A stretch of 64,000 nt of DNA from Lepidostoma basale. Taxonomy: Eukaryota; Arthropoda; Insecta; Trichoptera; Lepidostomatidae. The stretch is from positions 868,001 to 932,000 of the forward strand of contig JAHDVF020000001.1 in the NCBI GenBank assembly GCA_022606425.2, given 5' to 3'. Positions 9,280 through 20,124 of this stretch are shown here, in pieces. The notes under the pieces are model-generated. The model did not search any database. It saw only the letters and a list, made by a program, of their open reading frames with translations, and was not told the origin of the DNA. The stretch's first letter is position 1. Each line of letters begins with the position of its first letter. Position numbers and translations under genes: made by a program.

Positions 9280-10125
9280 AAATAATAATAATGGTTAGTT
9301 AGTTGATTGGTTATCATCAGTATAAAATATTTTGCACTGCCATGTTAGCTTTTGTATTATAGAATGGCGCTTGTTTGCAATTTAACGCACAATGCCAGAA
9401 TAATTAAAGCTCGAAGAAAAAAACGAAACGGTAATGCGGAAAAAAGTTGCCCGAAACGTCTGTAGTAAGAAACCTTACAACTTCCAGCGAGAACCAGTTT
9501 GATAAATAAAAAAATAAAATAAAAACTTACTAACGGCTATCATACTGTGTCCCTGCAGCGATGGTGTTGAGGTTTAACAACCCAAATATCAGATCTGCCA
9601 GACAAAAATCATCTTTAAAGGCACGTCAAACTCTTATTTTATTTATGGTCCGATTAGTAAATCAATCTCGTGCGTTGTAGGGCGGTTTTGGCGTGCTTGG
9701 AGATGGGTAATTTTGTTTTGTCTTGAGGTATTTGATTAAGTCAGTTGGTAGCACTAATTCGAACATGAAGTATTTGAAATATTTCGTTCCATCCGCAGAT
9801 CGCATGCTGCCAGTTTTTGTATTGCTTTCCCACGTTTTCGTTCCATTTGCCATTTGGAATTTTGATTGTCCATATTTTTGATTAAGCATTTTTAAGGCTT
9901 AAAGCTTACATAAAAAATCATGTTAAGGTTATTGAATTTGAACAAAGTTTCAGATTAGATTTCAGAATTCCAGTCTTAGCTGAAAATCCATATTTTTCAT
10001 CTCTTATACCCAAATAAAAATTATATAAAGGCCGTTATGTAAGGTAATTTTGGTAATAGTAATTTTGGTAATATCCTCTTTTTATATTTACAATTATACA
10101 TTATACTTCCTTTCGAAGCAGTTTA
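9280..10125. other. No gene recognised
   Basis: The minus-strand ORF at 9662-9889 (75 codons) has no motif I recognise. The segment 9400-9530 contains GCCCGAAACGTC and a poly-(AAATA) run, which looks repetitive but is unplaced. Confidence 0.3.
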
Positions 10126-10129
10126 TTTT

Positions 10130-10260
10130 GTTTTCATCCCGCTTAGTGCGCGTTCAAGTCTCCGAGGCATATGTTAGGGGTGGTCTAATCAGCGTTTTAT
10201 ACATTGTGGTCTTTGTCTTTCTAGACAGTAAACGCGACTTGTTGTGCTTATTGATAATAT
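10130..10260 (-). mobile_element. LINE-I remnant
   Basis: The minus strand reads KSRLLSRKTKTTMYKTLIRP, PPLTYASET, then TKRDENK, the block just after the RT domain in several LINE groups. One stop in place of W. Confidence 0.6.
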
Positions 10261-10261
10261 T

Positions 10262-10690
10262 AATATAATAAATGGGATAATTTATAAAGCGCCATGTTTA
10301 TGAATTACTCATCTCAAGGGCGCTGTAGAAGATGCTCCGTTTTATCAACTAGATAATAATAATAATAATAATGATAAAACAAATTATAAACATATTTAGT
10401 ATGAGGGCTGCACCTGACGTAGTCGATCAGCCCTTCCTGTCAGGAAATGATAATTTGAAAAGGTGCGTTTTGAGTCTCGATCTAAACTCTGATTGATTCT
10501 CAAGGCTGAAGGGCCGGCTACCGCGAAGCCTCGGTCGCCAAAGTTTGTGCTTGGACAGCGTTTTGGCACAGTCAATCTACCGATCGCAGAAGACTTAGCT
10601 GATCGCAATGTAGACTGTCTAGCATTCAGGTTCTCGTTGATGCAGAGTTCAGATATATTATATAAGCTGGTGCCATTCCAAAGTAGCATC
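10262..10690 (-). mobile_element. CR1/L2-like fragment
   Basis: Minus peptide ARQSTLRSAKSSAIGRLTVP, NFGDRGFAVAGPSA is typical of the CR1/L2 post-RT region. The 3' end contains AGCGCC..GGCGCT arms at 10,276-10,324. An (AAT)n run sits internally at 10,354-10,372. Confidence 0.8.
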
Positions 10691-10724
10691 TGTTTGCTGC
10701 GAATATCATTTTTCCATCATCATT

Positions 10725-10900
10725 GACATCATCAGGTGTTACAATAAAACTGTTACCATAAAACTAGTGTTATTGTAACACCTGATGATGCCAACATCGG
10801 GTTGGCGAAACAGCTGTCGCGACACTCTCAGTGAATAAAAATAAATTGTGATATTATAACAGTGTTATAAATTTTAACAGTAATAATTTAGTGTTATATA
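10725..10900. repeat. Hammerhead unit, left arm truncated
   Basis: A short left arm (TCATCAGGTGTTACAATA) and a full right arm of the ATCGG class extend to ATATTATAACAGTGTTATAA. The left arm stops just before helix II. Confidence 0.6.
10779..10822 (+). ncRNA. Hammerhead ribozyme-like motif
   Basis: CTGATGA (10782-10788), helix II GCCAAC/GTTGGC with one extra loop G, GAAAC (10807-10811), ACAGCTGT and GTC. The core is complete. Confidence 0.6.
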
Positions 10901-11330
10901 TACAACGAAGTCTTAACAAATTTCTAAAATAAGTATGATTTCAACTTTGTGTTTCTGAACTAATTAACATTTAGTACTGAGGTTTAAAAGTGTTTTTTAA
11001 CGTGATGTAAGGATTGTAATTTATTCCCGCTTCAAGGATGCGAGCACACGGTTTTACTTTAGATTACCTGAATCTATTGTACCTTCACGTATCCTGTGGT
11101 CACTCCGATTCGTATGAGTGATCCTGTCATTGAAGCGAGGAGGGCGCTAAGGGCCATAATATCCTTTTTTTATAGTTGAAATCAGTGGTCCAACGTTGCT
11201 TAAAGGCATCATTTAAAAAAAGGGTCGCGTTCTGGACCAACGATTGCGATATACTCGTAGTTATATTGTTAAAATAAAAATAAAGATTGGAGTTACTAAT
11301 GACACTCGAGAATTAGATTTTTTGTGGAAT
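10900..11330. other. No gene seen
   Basis: Segment 11,030-11,160 is less AT-rich but has no recognisable identity. Confidence 0.4.
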
Positions 11331-11334
11331 AGAT

Positions 11335-11475
11335 CAAATATCGACCATTATGTATGGAAGCGAAGCATGGAAATGGCAAAAGATGGATGAAAGTAGAATA
11401 AATGCAGTAGAAATAAGATCTCTAAGACAAATGTGTGCTAAATCTGTATATGATAGTGTCAAATGCAAGTATAAG
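11335..11475 (+). mobile_element. LINE-A fragment
   Basis: MYGSEAWKWQKMDESRINAVE and the following RSLRQMCA block, broken off where LINE-F starts. Confidence 0.75.
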
Positions 11476-11478
11476 TGA

Positions 11479-11775
11479 AGGCTGGAGAGTGCGGCATAAT
11501 GACGAGCTGTACTATATTTATAAAGCTCCCAGTCTCTCCACACAGGTTAGACTGAATATACTAGGATGGGCCGGTCACGTGCAGAGGATGCCGTCATTGC
11601 GAACCCCAAAATGATTGCTAGAGTGGTACCCAGGTGGTAGAAGACCAATTGGACGACCAAGGCTGCGAGTGTCAGATTGGAGGGTCGAAGCGGTGGACAG
11701 GAGGAGTTGGAGGCGAAGAATACTGGAGGCTTAGGCTCGATATGGGCTGTAGGGCCATCAAAGAAGAAGATAATA
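11479..11775 (+). mobile_element. LINE-F 3' end
   Basis: Peptide RHNDELYYIYKAPSLSTQVR, LGWAGHVQRMPS, then GRRPIGRPRLR.SDWRVEAVD and an (AAG)n tail. This is a post-RT C-terminal region with a few stops. Confidence 0.7.
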
Positions 11776-11779
11776 CATT

Positions 11780-12690
11780 TTTCAAAAATTCTTGTCTTAT
11801 ATTCGTCATTTTATTCCGAAATAGTTAGATTAAAATTAATATAACTTTTTTGAGTGAGGTGATTTAGATATTTTATATAAAGCGACTATGATACGTGCCT
11901 GTTAGAGAATGACAAACCTTTGAAAAAGTAGTTCTTAGTAACTTTAGACGAGCAGAACCTCCACCCACCTGTAGCATGTTTACTGGAGTGCGGAGAAAGG
12001 AAATATCGTGTGGTTTCTTGGCTCAGTGAGTCAGTTCCATACACTTTTTGTAAGCTCACCATCATTGAATATTCGATACAGTAGCCTAGTACTTGGAATC
12101 CTTTGTCTCTGCAGGTATCATTATCCAGATGTTTTATTTTGTGATCCCAATGATTTGTTCTTTATGGAGGTACCAATGGAATAAACAACCTGTTTTTTTT
12201 TCGATAGGGTATGTATGTCTAAATTACGTAATTAATATAAACAACTTCTATTGCACACAATGGCAAAACATAAAACGGAAAATGTTTTCTTGTCATTACG
12301 TTTATTTATTGCCATTATTTTTAATCTTTGATACTGTGCACATCTTCAAACCTGAATTATTTATGATAAAAAATACGATCACTACTGAAATCTATTGGCA
12401 ATTGGCAAAAGTCATCAACGTTTCTGAAAACTTTGGAACTAGAACAAATTAACGATATGAATTATTCTATTTTAATTTATAAACACATTTTTTTTACTTA
12501 TTTTTTTGTAAATACGTTGCAGTCTCCATCTTCAGGGTGGTTATAAATGTGTGGCGGGTAATGTATGCTTATCTTCTTCTAAGCTGTGCCTCAGTTCTAG
12601 ACGTCTACAGCTCCAAACATCGGCCGAGAAAGACGAATCATATGGATTTTCCTAAAATTCTATAAATAGATAAAACAAAAAGAGTTATTT
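11780..12690. other. No gene recognised; one 119-codon ORF
   Basis: An ORF at 12093-12452 (plus) is hydrophobic and AT-rich, with no motif I recognise and no supporting context. It is probably chance. I see no repeat family here. Confidence 0.3.
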
Positions 12691-12746
12691 TTTAATTTGA
12701 ATAACTTTTTGAAAACATTGTATTTTCACAACACTTTTTTGCACCT

Positions 12747-12794
12747 TTCATAAACATGTTTCGGGACACAGACTTCCCTTCTTCAGTGTATGAA
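12747..12794 (-). ncRNA. Hammerhead ribozyme-like motif, CUGAAGA class
   Basis: Minus: TTCAT (outer helix I), CTGAAGA (12780-12786), helix II GGGA/TCCC, GAAAC, ACATGT with T as H17, then ATGAA pairing with TTCAT. Every invariant position is kept. Confidence 0.6.
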
Positions 12795-12798
12795 TTAA

Positions 12799-13337
12799 CG
12801 AAGACGTCAATAGTCGTATCCACCAGACTAAACTTGCCTTCAACAAGAAAGCTTAAATATTCGAGTCCAATAACATAGACCTAAACCTCCGAAAATAACA
12901 AAAAAAAATTGGTGTGAAGTGTTTTACTGTGCGGTTGCGAGACTTGGTGCCTGGGCGAAAGAGAGTGCAAAAGGCTGGAGGCGTTTGAAATGTGGACCTA
13001 CCGACGAATTGCCCAGGTTTCATGGAGGGACCACGTTGCAAATGAGAAGGTTCTCAGCAGAGTTGAAGAGATTAGGCACATGTTGAACACCATAGTGGAG
13101 AGGCGCGCGAAATGGATTGGTCATGTGTTGTGGCACGAATGTTTCCTGCATGATGTATTGGAGGGAATGGTCGAGGGATCGATTGGCAGAGGACGACCTG
13201 CCAGGAGTACCTAGACCAGATTTGCCAAGATATGAGCTGCACTTCTTAGGCGGAGTTAAAGAGAGTTGCCGAGGACCGAGCGGATTGAAAAACTTTCTAC
13301 AGACCAATCTTTAGATTGAGACCGGAGAATAAGAAAC
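12799..13337 (+). mobile_element. LINE-B, 5'-truncated, nested in hammerhead unit
   Basis: Reads NSRIHQTKLAFNKKA, GCETWCLGERECKRLEAFEM, MWTYRRIAQVSWRDHVANEK and RRAKWIGHVLWHE..LHDVLEGMVEG, with frameshifts and stops. The same family is at 15,523-16,463. The 9-bp target duplication is exact. Confidence 0.85.
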
Positions 13338-13403
13338 ATGAATTAAAAGTATATATTAGTGCGAGTACGCACATATTAGCAGTTATTTGCTCAAATTCAT
13401 TGA

Positions 13404-13450
13404 TTCATACACTGAAGAAGCGAAGTCTGTGTCCCGAAACATGTTTGTGA
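13404..13450 (+). ncRNA. Hammerhead-like motif, helix II weakened
   Basis: CTGAAGA (13412-13418), GAAAC (13436-13440) and ACATGT. Helix II has GCGA opposite TCCC, so one base pair is lost compared with the partner arm. Confidence 0.5.
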
Positions 13451-13519
13451 AAGATGCAAAAAAGTGTCGTGAAAATACAATGATTTCAAAAAGTTATTTA
13501 AATGTGAATCCATTTTAAA

Positions 13520-13995
13520 GATTGGGGCCTCCACTGCCAGCACCAATTCTGCAACTCTGTTATTACACTACGAAATATTATGAAAAGTTCATGTGCGAGT
13601 ATTTATTTTGTCGTGTTTATGAAAAGCTGAATCACTCCGACAGCCATAGAAGAGTTTAAACAATCCAGGTAAGTACTCGCCGGTTAAGGAGTACTTGTAA
13701 GACTTAACCGGACTTAAGCAAACAACACGGAAATCGGTAGACAGAAATCGATGTACAAAAAATACATGACATGTTATTTTTTCATCCCGACCGCTGATGC
13801 TATCTTCAATCAATTTGACACTTAGCATTAACAATGGTTCCTTAAGTACACCATTGTTCGTAGAGAGGATAGAATGACAATTACACATTGAAAGATGGAC
13901 GGTAGCAGCTGCCAAGACGTCGGATTTGAGGATCTTATCTGATGTAAAAATTTACAGGATGTTAGTATGACTTTAAATGAGTTAGTACTTTAAAT
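13520..13995. other. No gene recognised
   Basis: The minus ORF at 13589-13915 (108 codons) has no familiar motif. An inverted repeat GGTTAAG..CTTAACC lies at about 13,681-13,711. No assignment. Confidence 0.3.
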
Positions 13996-13999
13996 TTTT

Positions 14000-14135
14000 T
14001 AATTGTATCTCAATAGAGACGAAGAAACAAACTGGAAACTGAATATGGATGATCAAGGTGTTTACAGGACTTATGACCTGTCATTGGTTGGGTTAAGCGC
14101 ACGCTTTATGTAATTACAACATTCCCCATTCCACC
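14000..14135 (+). repeat. Dispersed repeat R1
   Basis: ATCTCAATAGAGACGAAGA to TTTACAGGACTTATGACCTG, TCATTGGTTGGGTTAAGCG matches 59,012-59,150 in the opposite orientation over about 140 bp. Family unknown. Confidence 0.7.
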
Positions 14136-14580
14136 ATTGTTATTATGATCATGTATGATACATTTTTGGAAGTTGTATATATACTCCAAATTCATACTTA
14201 TCTTCACGTGGCAGTTCCAGTTAGCCATCTATGTAGATTTGATTGTACTAATTAATTTTTTTAATATTAATCTATACAATCCATCCACTAACGCCATCTA
14301 TGAAGAATGATTGTTTAGCATTTAGCAAACTACTTTATTAACACAATGCGAAGAGGCTACCGCCTCCTATCGTACTGTTAGAAGTCGCCTGGAGTATCCA
14401 CTCCTATTTTATACGCCAAATAATTGACCAGAATATTTACAAATATTTGTGAAATGTATACTTACGTATACTTACATCGACTTATTACGAGTTAGTACTT
14501 CGCTCTCTGCCACATATTTTCTAAGTAGGTGTAGGTATTTGTCAGGTAACGGATTCTATGTATTTTTTTTACTTATCCAT
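14136..14580. other. No gene seen
   Basis: AT-rich with two similar short segments (GCCATCTATGTAG at 14,224 and GCCATCTATGAAG at 14,293). Otherwise nothing. Confidence 0.35.
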
Positions 14581-14582
14581 TT

Positions 14583-14675
14583 GTCTAAGATATCTTATTT
14601 CTACTGCATTTATTCTGCTTTCGTGCATCTTTTGCCAGTTCCGCATACATAAGGGTCGGCACAAGACCACAGTGT
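14583..14675 (-). mobile_element. LINE-A fragment
   Basis: Antisense of the MYAELAKDARKQNKCSRNKIS type block (MYGSEAW to MRSL), decayed. Confidence 0.65.
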
Positions 14676-14689
14676 GTAAATAATATACT

Positions 14690-14950
14690 TAGGAAATTGA
14701 AAAAAACTTTTTTTAATACATTTTTTTTTAAGTTAAAAAACACGACATGCTTCGGGGGATACCTCCATCTTTAGGTAAATTTATATTAAAAACTAAACAA
14801 GGATAATATAAAAAACTCATTTAAAATTCGGTACAATAATTTAAATTTAAAAATTGATCTGGGTTATTTGTTATAAGTACCTACTAATAATCATTTTTAA
14901 TCCTTAAGAACTAATAAATAACATGAAACGATAATAATACATGATGATAA
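14690..14950 (-). repeat. PLE-type repeat, GGAGG class
   Basis: Matches 53,770-54,230 over its length. A degenerate hammerhead (14,744-14,776, minus) has CTAAAGA, helix II GGAGG/CCCCC and GAAGC in place of GAAAC, so it is inactive. Confidence 0.6.
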
Positions 14951-15239
14951 TATAAAAAATATAAAATTGTATTTAGAAAAAAACATAGACGTTTAGTGTG
15001 TTGTGGATTTTGAAAATTTGGTTTGGTTCATGTGGTGCTCCTGTAAATTTGGAGACATTTCGTGTATAAGTGAATTGTTTTGGTCAATTTAACTGTTGCC
15101 GCACTTTATAATAGTTCATTGTGACAAGTAATACGTTTGTACTGTTTTGCTGTTAAAATTATATTAGTTTTATCGTTTTTATAAAGAATTTTGACAGGTG
15201 TAAAAATAAAATTTTCATTTTTCCAATGACAATTTGAAT

Positions 15240-15522
15240 AATTTCTTCAATATAATTTTAAAGTTCTTGCTGGTTAAGTGCCTAATTACAGCTAATGCAA
15301 AAAACGGTGGATACGTGTAACATAAATTAAATAAACACAAAAGTCCGGATCGTCCATGTCAACATGTGCAACATCGAAAAAAACATTATGTGTTATTACA
15401 TTATGTGCTAAATTAAAAAAAAAACGGTGGATTCATGGAACACAAATTAAATAGACAATATGTGCACCATCTAAAAAGAACATTTAGTGTTAAAATATTT
15501 TTATTTTGTTATTTTATTTTAT
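15240..15522 (+). mobile_element. Element X, 5' part
   Basis: Contains AAAACGGTGGATACGTG and GTCCGGATCGTCCATG. A second partial copy of this unit follows at 15,413-15,495. It is continuous with 16,464-16,695 once LINE-B is removed; the uninterrupted version is at 41,945-42,385. Confidence 0.65.
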
Positions 15523-16463
15523 ATCTCTCTTCTCTGGTTTCAATCCTGGGATTGGTTTGCAGCAATTTCCTCCATTATTCTCTTCCACTTTTCCCTGTCT
15601 TGTGCGGCTCTTTTGAGATCTGCATATGATGAGCAGCGTACGTCCACCAACAGGTCCTCCAGGTACTCTCGGCGTGGGCGTCCCCTAGAGTTTGTCCCCT
15701 CGATCATACCCTCCATTATGGCATGCAAGAGACCTTCTTGACGTATGACATGGCCGATCCATCTTGCACGCCTTTCGGACAAGGTCCTGAGCAGGTGCCT
15801 TCCTCCTTCGATTCCTTGAAGAACTTCCTCATTCGTGATGTGGTCTCTCCAGGAAATTCCAATAGTCTTCTATAGGACCACATCTCAAAAGCCTCTAGTC
15901 TCCGCTTATCTCTTTCGGATAGGCACCATGTCTCGCAGCCGTACATCAAGATACTCCATACATAGGTCTTGATGAGGAGTATTCTCAGTTTTAGGTCTAT
16001 ATTATTTGATTCTATTATTTTCGACCTTTTATTAAATGCAAGCCTAGCCTGATGTATACGGCTGTCGACCTCGCTCTTAGACCGACCGTCCCATGTTATT
16101 TTGCTCCCGAGGTAGACAAACTCCTTGGTGTTCTTTAGTGGAACTCCTGACATCACTACTCTCATCTGATGTTGCGTTCGGCCTACAGTCAGCAGCTTTG
16201 TTTTGTCCTTATTTATCTTCATGTTGTAGCTATCTTGAAGAATGTCTTGCAAAGTATCTAAGGCCTCCTGCAGTTCCTCCTCACTTTCAGCAACCATAGC
16301 AATATCGTCAGCAAACCTTATCATGTCTATCTTTTGCCCGTGTATCCTTACACCTTCTCTGTGACTCATTCTCTCTCTCAAGTCGTCAATCGCATTCTGT
16401 ATGTAAACGTTAAAAAGAGCAGGTGACAGAGAGCATCCCTGTCTTACCCCTTGTCTTATACTT
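15523..16463 (-). mobile_element. LINE-B reverse transcriptase fragment, nested in element X
   Basis: Minus strand. GVRQGCSLSPALFNVYIQNA and RFADD are RT motifs (FADD in place of YADD). Then come YLGSKITWDGRSKSEVDSRI, YGCETWCLSERDKRRLEAFE and, after a frameshift near 15,860, RRARWIGHVIRQEGLLHAIM and GRPRREYLEDL, ending at a stop after QDREKWKRIMEEIAANQSQD. The family resembles widespread insect LINEs of the RTE type, but I cannot fix the clade. The 5' end is truncated in the RT palm. Confidence 0.85.
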
Positions 16464-16695
16464 ATCATTGTATTTTATATTATTAGTTTTAGATTTATTT
16501 TGTGGGTGTTGGACGATCGAAGTGTGCGCGGGAGATGCCTATTGGTGGCGATGAGGTTCGCAACCCATCACACCGCGTCTCCCGCGGAGCGAAAAGAGAA
16601 GGATGGAGTGCCGCATCAGTAAAAGTGTAATAGTCCATTCTTTCTGCCTACCCTTTCGGAGAGACGGCGTGATGGTAAGTTAGTTAGTTAGTTAA
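16464..16695 (+). mobile_element. Element X, 3' part with LINE-A tail
   Basis: About 130 bp of unique body (GATGCCTATTGGTGGCGATG, AACCCATCACACCGCGTCTC) joins CCATTCTTTCTGCCTACCC, the hairpin, GGCGTGATGG and (TAAG/TTAG)n, the exact LINE-A 3' end. It carries no coding sequence, consistent with a non-autonomous element mobilised by LINE-A. Confidence 0.7.
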
Positions 16696-16734
16696 AAAAA
16701 AACATACATTTTAAAGAACATAATTTATATAGAA

Positions 16735-17165
16735 GATAATAAATGATTATGACATACCCTTCTCGATTACACAACATTCATACATCACGTCATGCACGCA
16801 CGTCGATTTCTCCGACTCCTCACGTGGCCGACATATAATACAATATTTGATTTTAATCGTGCCACGTTTTCCTCGCTCTTCCTCTATTTCTAGTTCCATC
16901 TACATCGTAATCATATACTTTTTTACCATTCTTTTCATTCATTCTTTCCATGCGTCCGAACCATCTTAATGATCCTTTCATTATTTTATTCATAACACTT
17001 TCATTCGCACCGCATTCACATCTTATATTTTCATTTGACATTCTATCATTCACTTTTTTTCTCATATTCGTCTAAGAGATCTCATTTCTACTGCATTTTT
17101 TCTATTGTACTTTTATCCTACTTTTGCCAGTTCCATGCTTCGCTTCCATATATAAGGGTCGGTGC
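16735..17165 (-). mobile_element. LINE-A fragment
   Basis: Antisense of the C-terminal region from MYGSEAW to the RRACMT block. Reads RWFGRMERMNEKNGKKVYDY and RGRARKTWHD on the minus strand, with frameshifts. Confidence 0.75.
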
Positions 17166-17169
17166 AAGT

Positions 17170-17550
17170 CTAGACAGGTAAAAAAATATTCCTTCCAGAA
17201 GTATAAAAGTTAACACACTTAAATATTTCAAAGAATCTGGAGACGCATATTTGTGGGTAATATGATATTTTATTTTCGACGATTAGGCCCGCTCTTTACA
17301 TTTCACGGAAGTTGTAAGAGATGAATGTGATACATCCATTTTTCTTTTACTTAAGTCAAATTCACACTTATTTTATTATTATTGGTTCAACTAATTTCTT
17401 GAATCCCTGTCTTCTTAATTAATATATCAGAAATTTGTTAATCTGCAAGGAATTTTAACTACCGTATTATTAAAAAATATATTTTCTTGGTAAAATCACA
17501 AAATCAGTCAAAAATTGTTCGACTGAATCGTGTTGTCAAATGCAACAAAC
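17170..17550. other. No gene seen
   Basis: AT-rich. No family recognised. Confidence 0.4.
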
Positions 17551-17554
17551 AAGA

Positions 17555-17860
17555 ATAACAAACCATCACGCCGTTTCCCCGCATGGGTATGCAGAGAGAA
17601 TGGACCGCCACACTATTCTATCCTGACATACCTGTCTAGATTCCTCCACATTCATACAGCGAGTCATACACGCACGTGGATTCTTCCGGCTTCTGACATG
17701 ACCAACTGACATAACCAACCTTTAAAATTTGATTAATTTGGTCATGCCACGTTTTCCTCGGTCCATCTCGACTTCGTACTCCATTTACATCGTTAATGTA
17801 AACTTTTTTAACAATTCTTTCTTCACCCATGCGCTCCATATGTCCGAACCAACATACTAT
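17555..17860 (-). mobile_element. LINE-A, (GTT)n-type subfamily fragment
   Basis: RRFGHMERMGEERIVKKVYI-like block to the 3' hairpin CCCC-ATG-GGGAA. A short internal duplication of ACATGACCAAC/ACATAACCAAC occurs at 17,695-17,719. The tail is interrupted (ACAAACAAGAATAACAAACC). Confidence 0.75.
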
Positions 17861-17984
17861 ACGAGTATACATACAACAACAATATTTTATTTTTAATTTA
17901 TAGTTTTGTTAAGATGCATAAATTGACTAGTACTTAATTTTTGTATTCATTTGGTTTGTGCTATATTGATGCAAAACTTTCATT

Positions 17985-18050
17985 TTTAAGAGGAGCTTTC
18001 CAGACGCAGAATGCCCTAGATGTGAATCTCTTAAAATTGGGCTATGAAAA
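17985..18050 (+). mobile_element. CR1/L2-like 3' remnant
   Basis: GAGGAGCTTTCCAGACGCAG to GTGAATCTCTTAAAATTGGGC aligns with the CR1 end at 44,448-44,510. The GCGCC stem is mutated. Confidence 0.5.
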
Positions 18051-18054
18051 TTTT

Positions 18055-18715
18055 CTATTATTATATATCTACACCTATCCTTGTTACCAATAGTCATTAA
18101 ATACAGCCATAAAGTTACCGTTTTAGTGTTGAAAGATATGATCAGATGTGGCACCTCTTCCTATTTTCTTAGAAAAAAAATAATTAGCAAAAGGAAATAA
18201 CAAAAACATTTATGTGGTCCAATTAAGCAAGCTGAAAAATGCTTTAAAACGTTCGTAATATATCAGGATCAATTTTCACCGATTTGTCAAATTCCAATTA
18301 ACGACTCAGTTGTGTATACTGTTTTTTTTAGTTTCTGCAGAATTTGCATTGATACATGTGAAGTGATATTTGATATATGCGAAGACTGCATTTATATTTG
18401 AATTAAGAGGAAAAAGATTCGTCCATAAATACTACAATATATTATGTAGTTGTAAAAAATATGTAGGTACATATGTTTTTCATACAAATTGTATATTACG
18501 ATATTTAATTTTTATTTCAGATAAACTACTTTAAAAAAAATATTATTGATATTTTTGGTCCAAAGATATTGTTGAACTTCCGAAGATTTTTTTTTTGGAG
18601 TACCATATTTCGCTTGCTGAGACATTAAATGTCAAATATATCAAAATTGATAATGCAGTAGCAAATTAAACACACCATTGCTTGACATATAGATTATTAC
18701 GGATAACAGATAAAT
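18055..18715. other. No gene seen
   Basis: AT-rich, no recognised family or coding signal. Confidence 0.4.
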
Positions 18716-18985
18716 ACACTCTTCTGGCTTACTGAGGTTCAGCTCATGTGGCTATTCCTCTTACGTCTGATGGGAACATTGTTGGAAGGTGATTTGGTGG
18801 GTTGTTGGTTTATGCGGGGGCATGATTTGTGTGGCCCGGAATGTTCCTCTGAAGAAGGAACGATTTTGGGCGCTCGTGACGGCTGGAGTTGTTTGGGTCG
18901 TAATTTGAGAGGTTTTTTATTGTGGGGTTAGGATGTGAAGGGAGTCCTATGTAAAAACGTTCGGTCAGTTTCAGAATGAATAGAT
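18716..18985 (-). mobile_element. Jockey-like LINE 3' end
   Basis: Matches 49,703-49,975 (minus) and 52,900-53,160 (plus). The antisense contains HPNPTIK-type and KRPKS-type C-terminal codons and the 3' segment GAGGAATAGCCACATGAGC. Confidence 0.75.
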
Positions 18986-19204
18986 TTAATACGTTTTCAT
19001 GAATATAAAAAATATAACTCTAATGTTTAAAAAAAATAACTTAAAGAGATGTTCACAGAAATGATATTATTTTTTTCATAATTTATTTGTAAAATATAAT
19101 ACATTTGCCGTTATTCAATTGATTCTGATTTTCTAGTTCTTTTTATTCTACGAGTAGTTGTTTTATTTTCACTATCATATAGTATAATAAATAATTTAAA
19201 AAAA

Positions 19205-19530
19205 AATTCAATATGCAAAGAAAAATCGCTATTTTTTTTGGTTTATTATCATATTTTTCAGAGGTGACTGAGGTGGCTCTGAGGATGGGCGGGCTAAAGT
19301 GGCGATGGGCTGGCCATATCTGTCGGAGAACCGACGGCCGATGGGGGAGACGGGTTCTGGAGTGGAGACCGCGTACAGGATTCCGCAGAGTTGGACGTCC
19401 CCCTGCCCGCTGGACCGACGATCTGAAGAGCATTGCTGGAGATGGATGGATGGGAGCGGCTATGGATAGAGGGCGGTAGCGTGCTTTGGGAGAGGCCTAC
19501 TTTCAGCAGTAGATGACAGACGGCTGATGA
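19205..19530 (+). mobile_element. LINE-E 3' end
   Basis: Reads MGGLKWRWAGHICRRTDGRW, VLEWRPRTGFRRVGRPPARW, TDDLKSIAGDGWM, then ALGEAYFQQ after a stop. This post-RT signature is common in insect LINEs. The 5' part is missing. Confidence 0.8.
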
Positions 19531-19639
19531 TGATTATATTTTCAATAAAATATCAATCCTGGCTAAAAAACCTTCGACAATGATTCAGTTGCAACACAAC
19601 ATTTCTGTTTAGAGCTGCTGTAGGTATCAATAGTAAAAA

Positions 19640-19950
19640 TAGCCATAATAATAATAATAATAATAATAATATGCTAACTTTTAAAGCGCCGTTTTTGTTA
19701 CGTAATACCTCAAGGGCGCATTATGACGTGTTTTAAATCTAAATGTGAATGCTGCATCTGATTGATATTCGAGATCAAACAAAATATGCAAGTTTTAAAT
19801 TAGGTACGAAATATGAAACAGATGTGTTTTCAGCATAGATCTGAAGTCTGTCGGATCATTTATGCATCTGAGGTGTAAAGGAAGATTGTTCCAAGCTGAT
19901 GGACCGGCTACTGCAAACGCTCGATCCCCGAGCTAAATGTGGATTTCTTT
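19640..19950 (-). mobile_element. CR1/L2-like fragment
   Basis: (AAT)n tail at 19,650-19,672, AGCGCC..GGGCGC arms at 19,684-19,721, then an antisense AVAGPSAWNNLPL-like region at about 19,875-19,930. Confidence 0.75.
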
Positions 19951-20124
19951 GGTATTGTCCAAGCTCTGAATGGAAAGGAACAAGAAAAAAGAAAAAAAAA
20001 TTCTGCTTAAACTGTAAGACGGGATGAGAGTCAATATTTAGTAATGTATTTGGTGTTTAATTGTGTTACAACGGCGGATAGCCTTTGGATAGTAAATTAA
20101 AGCGAAAAGAAGTCAAACAATGTA

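Larger units (their letters stand above)
12695..13515. repeat. Hammerhead inverted pair split by LINE-B
   Basis: Arms of about 110 bp (12,695-12,798 and 13,395-13,515) are inverted copies with TTCACAACACTTTTTTGCA and ACATGTTTCGGGACACAGAC. LINE-B occupies the spacer, flanked by ATGAATTAA at 12790-12798 and 13338-13346. Confidence 0.75.

Noticed and set aside
12093..12452. 119-codon hydrophobic ORF
   Set aside because: AT-rich, no motif, no neighbours or signals that support a gene.
12695..13515. DNA transposon with 110-bp terminal inverted repeats
   Set aside because: The inner LINE-B has its own 9-bp target duplication inside the spacer, so the arms are a split hammerhead unit.
13589..13915. 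108-codon minus ORF
   Set aside because: No recognisable domain. Not enough to call a gene.
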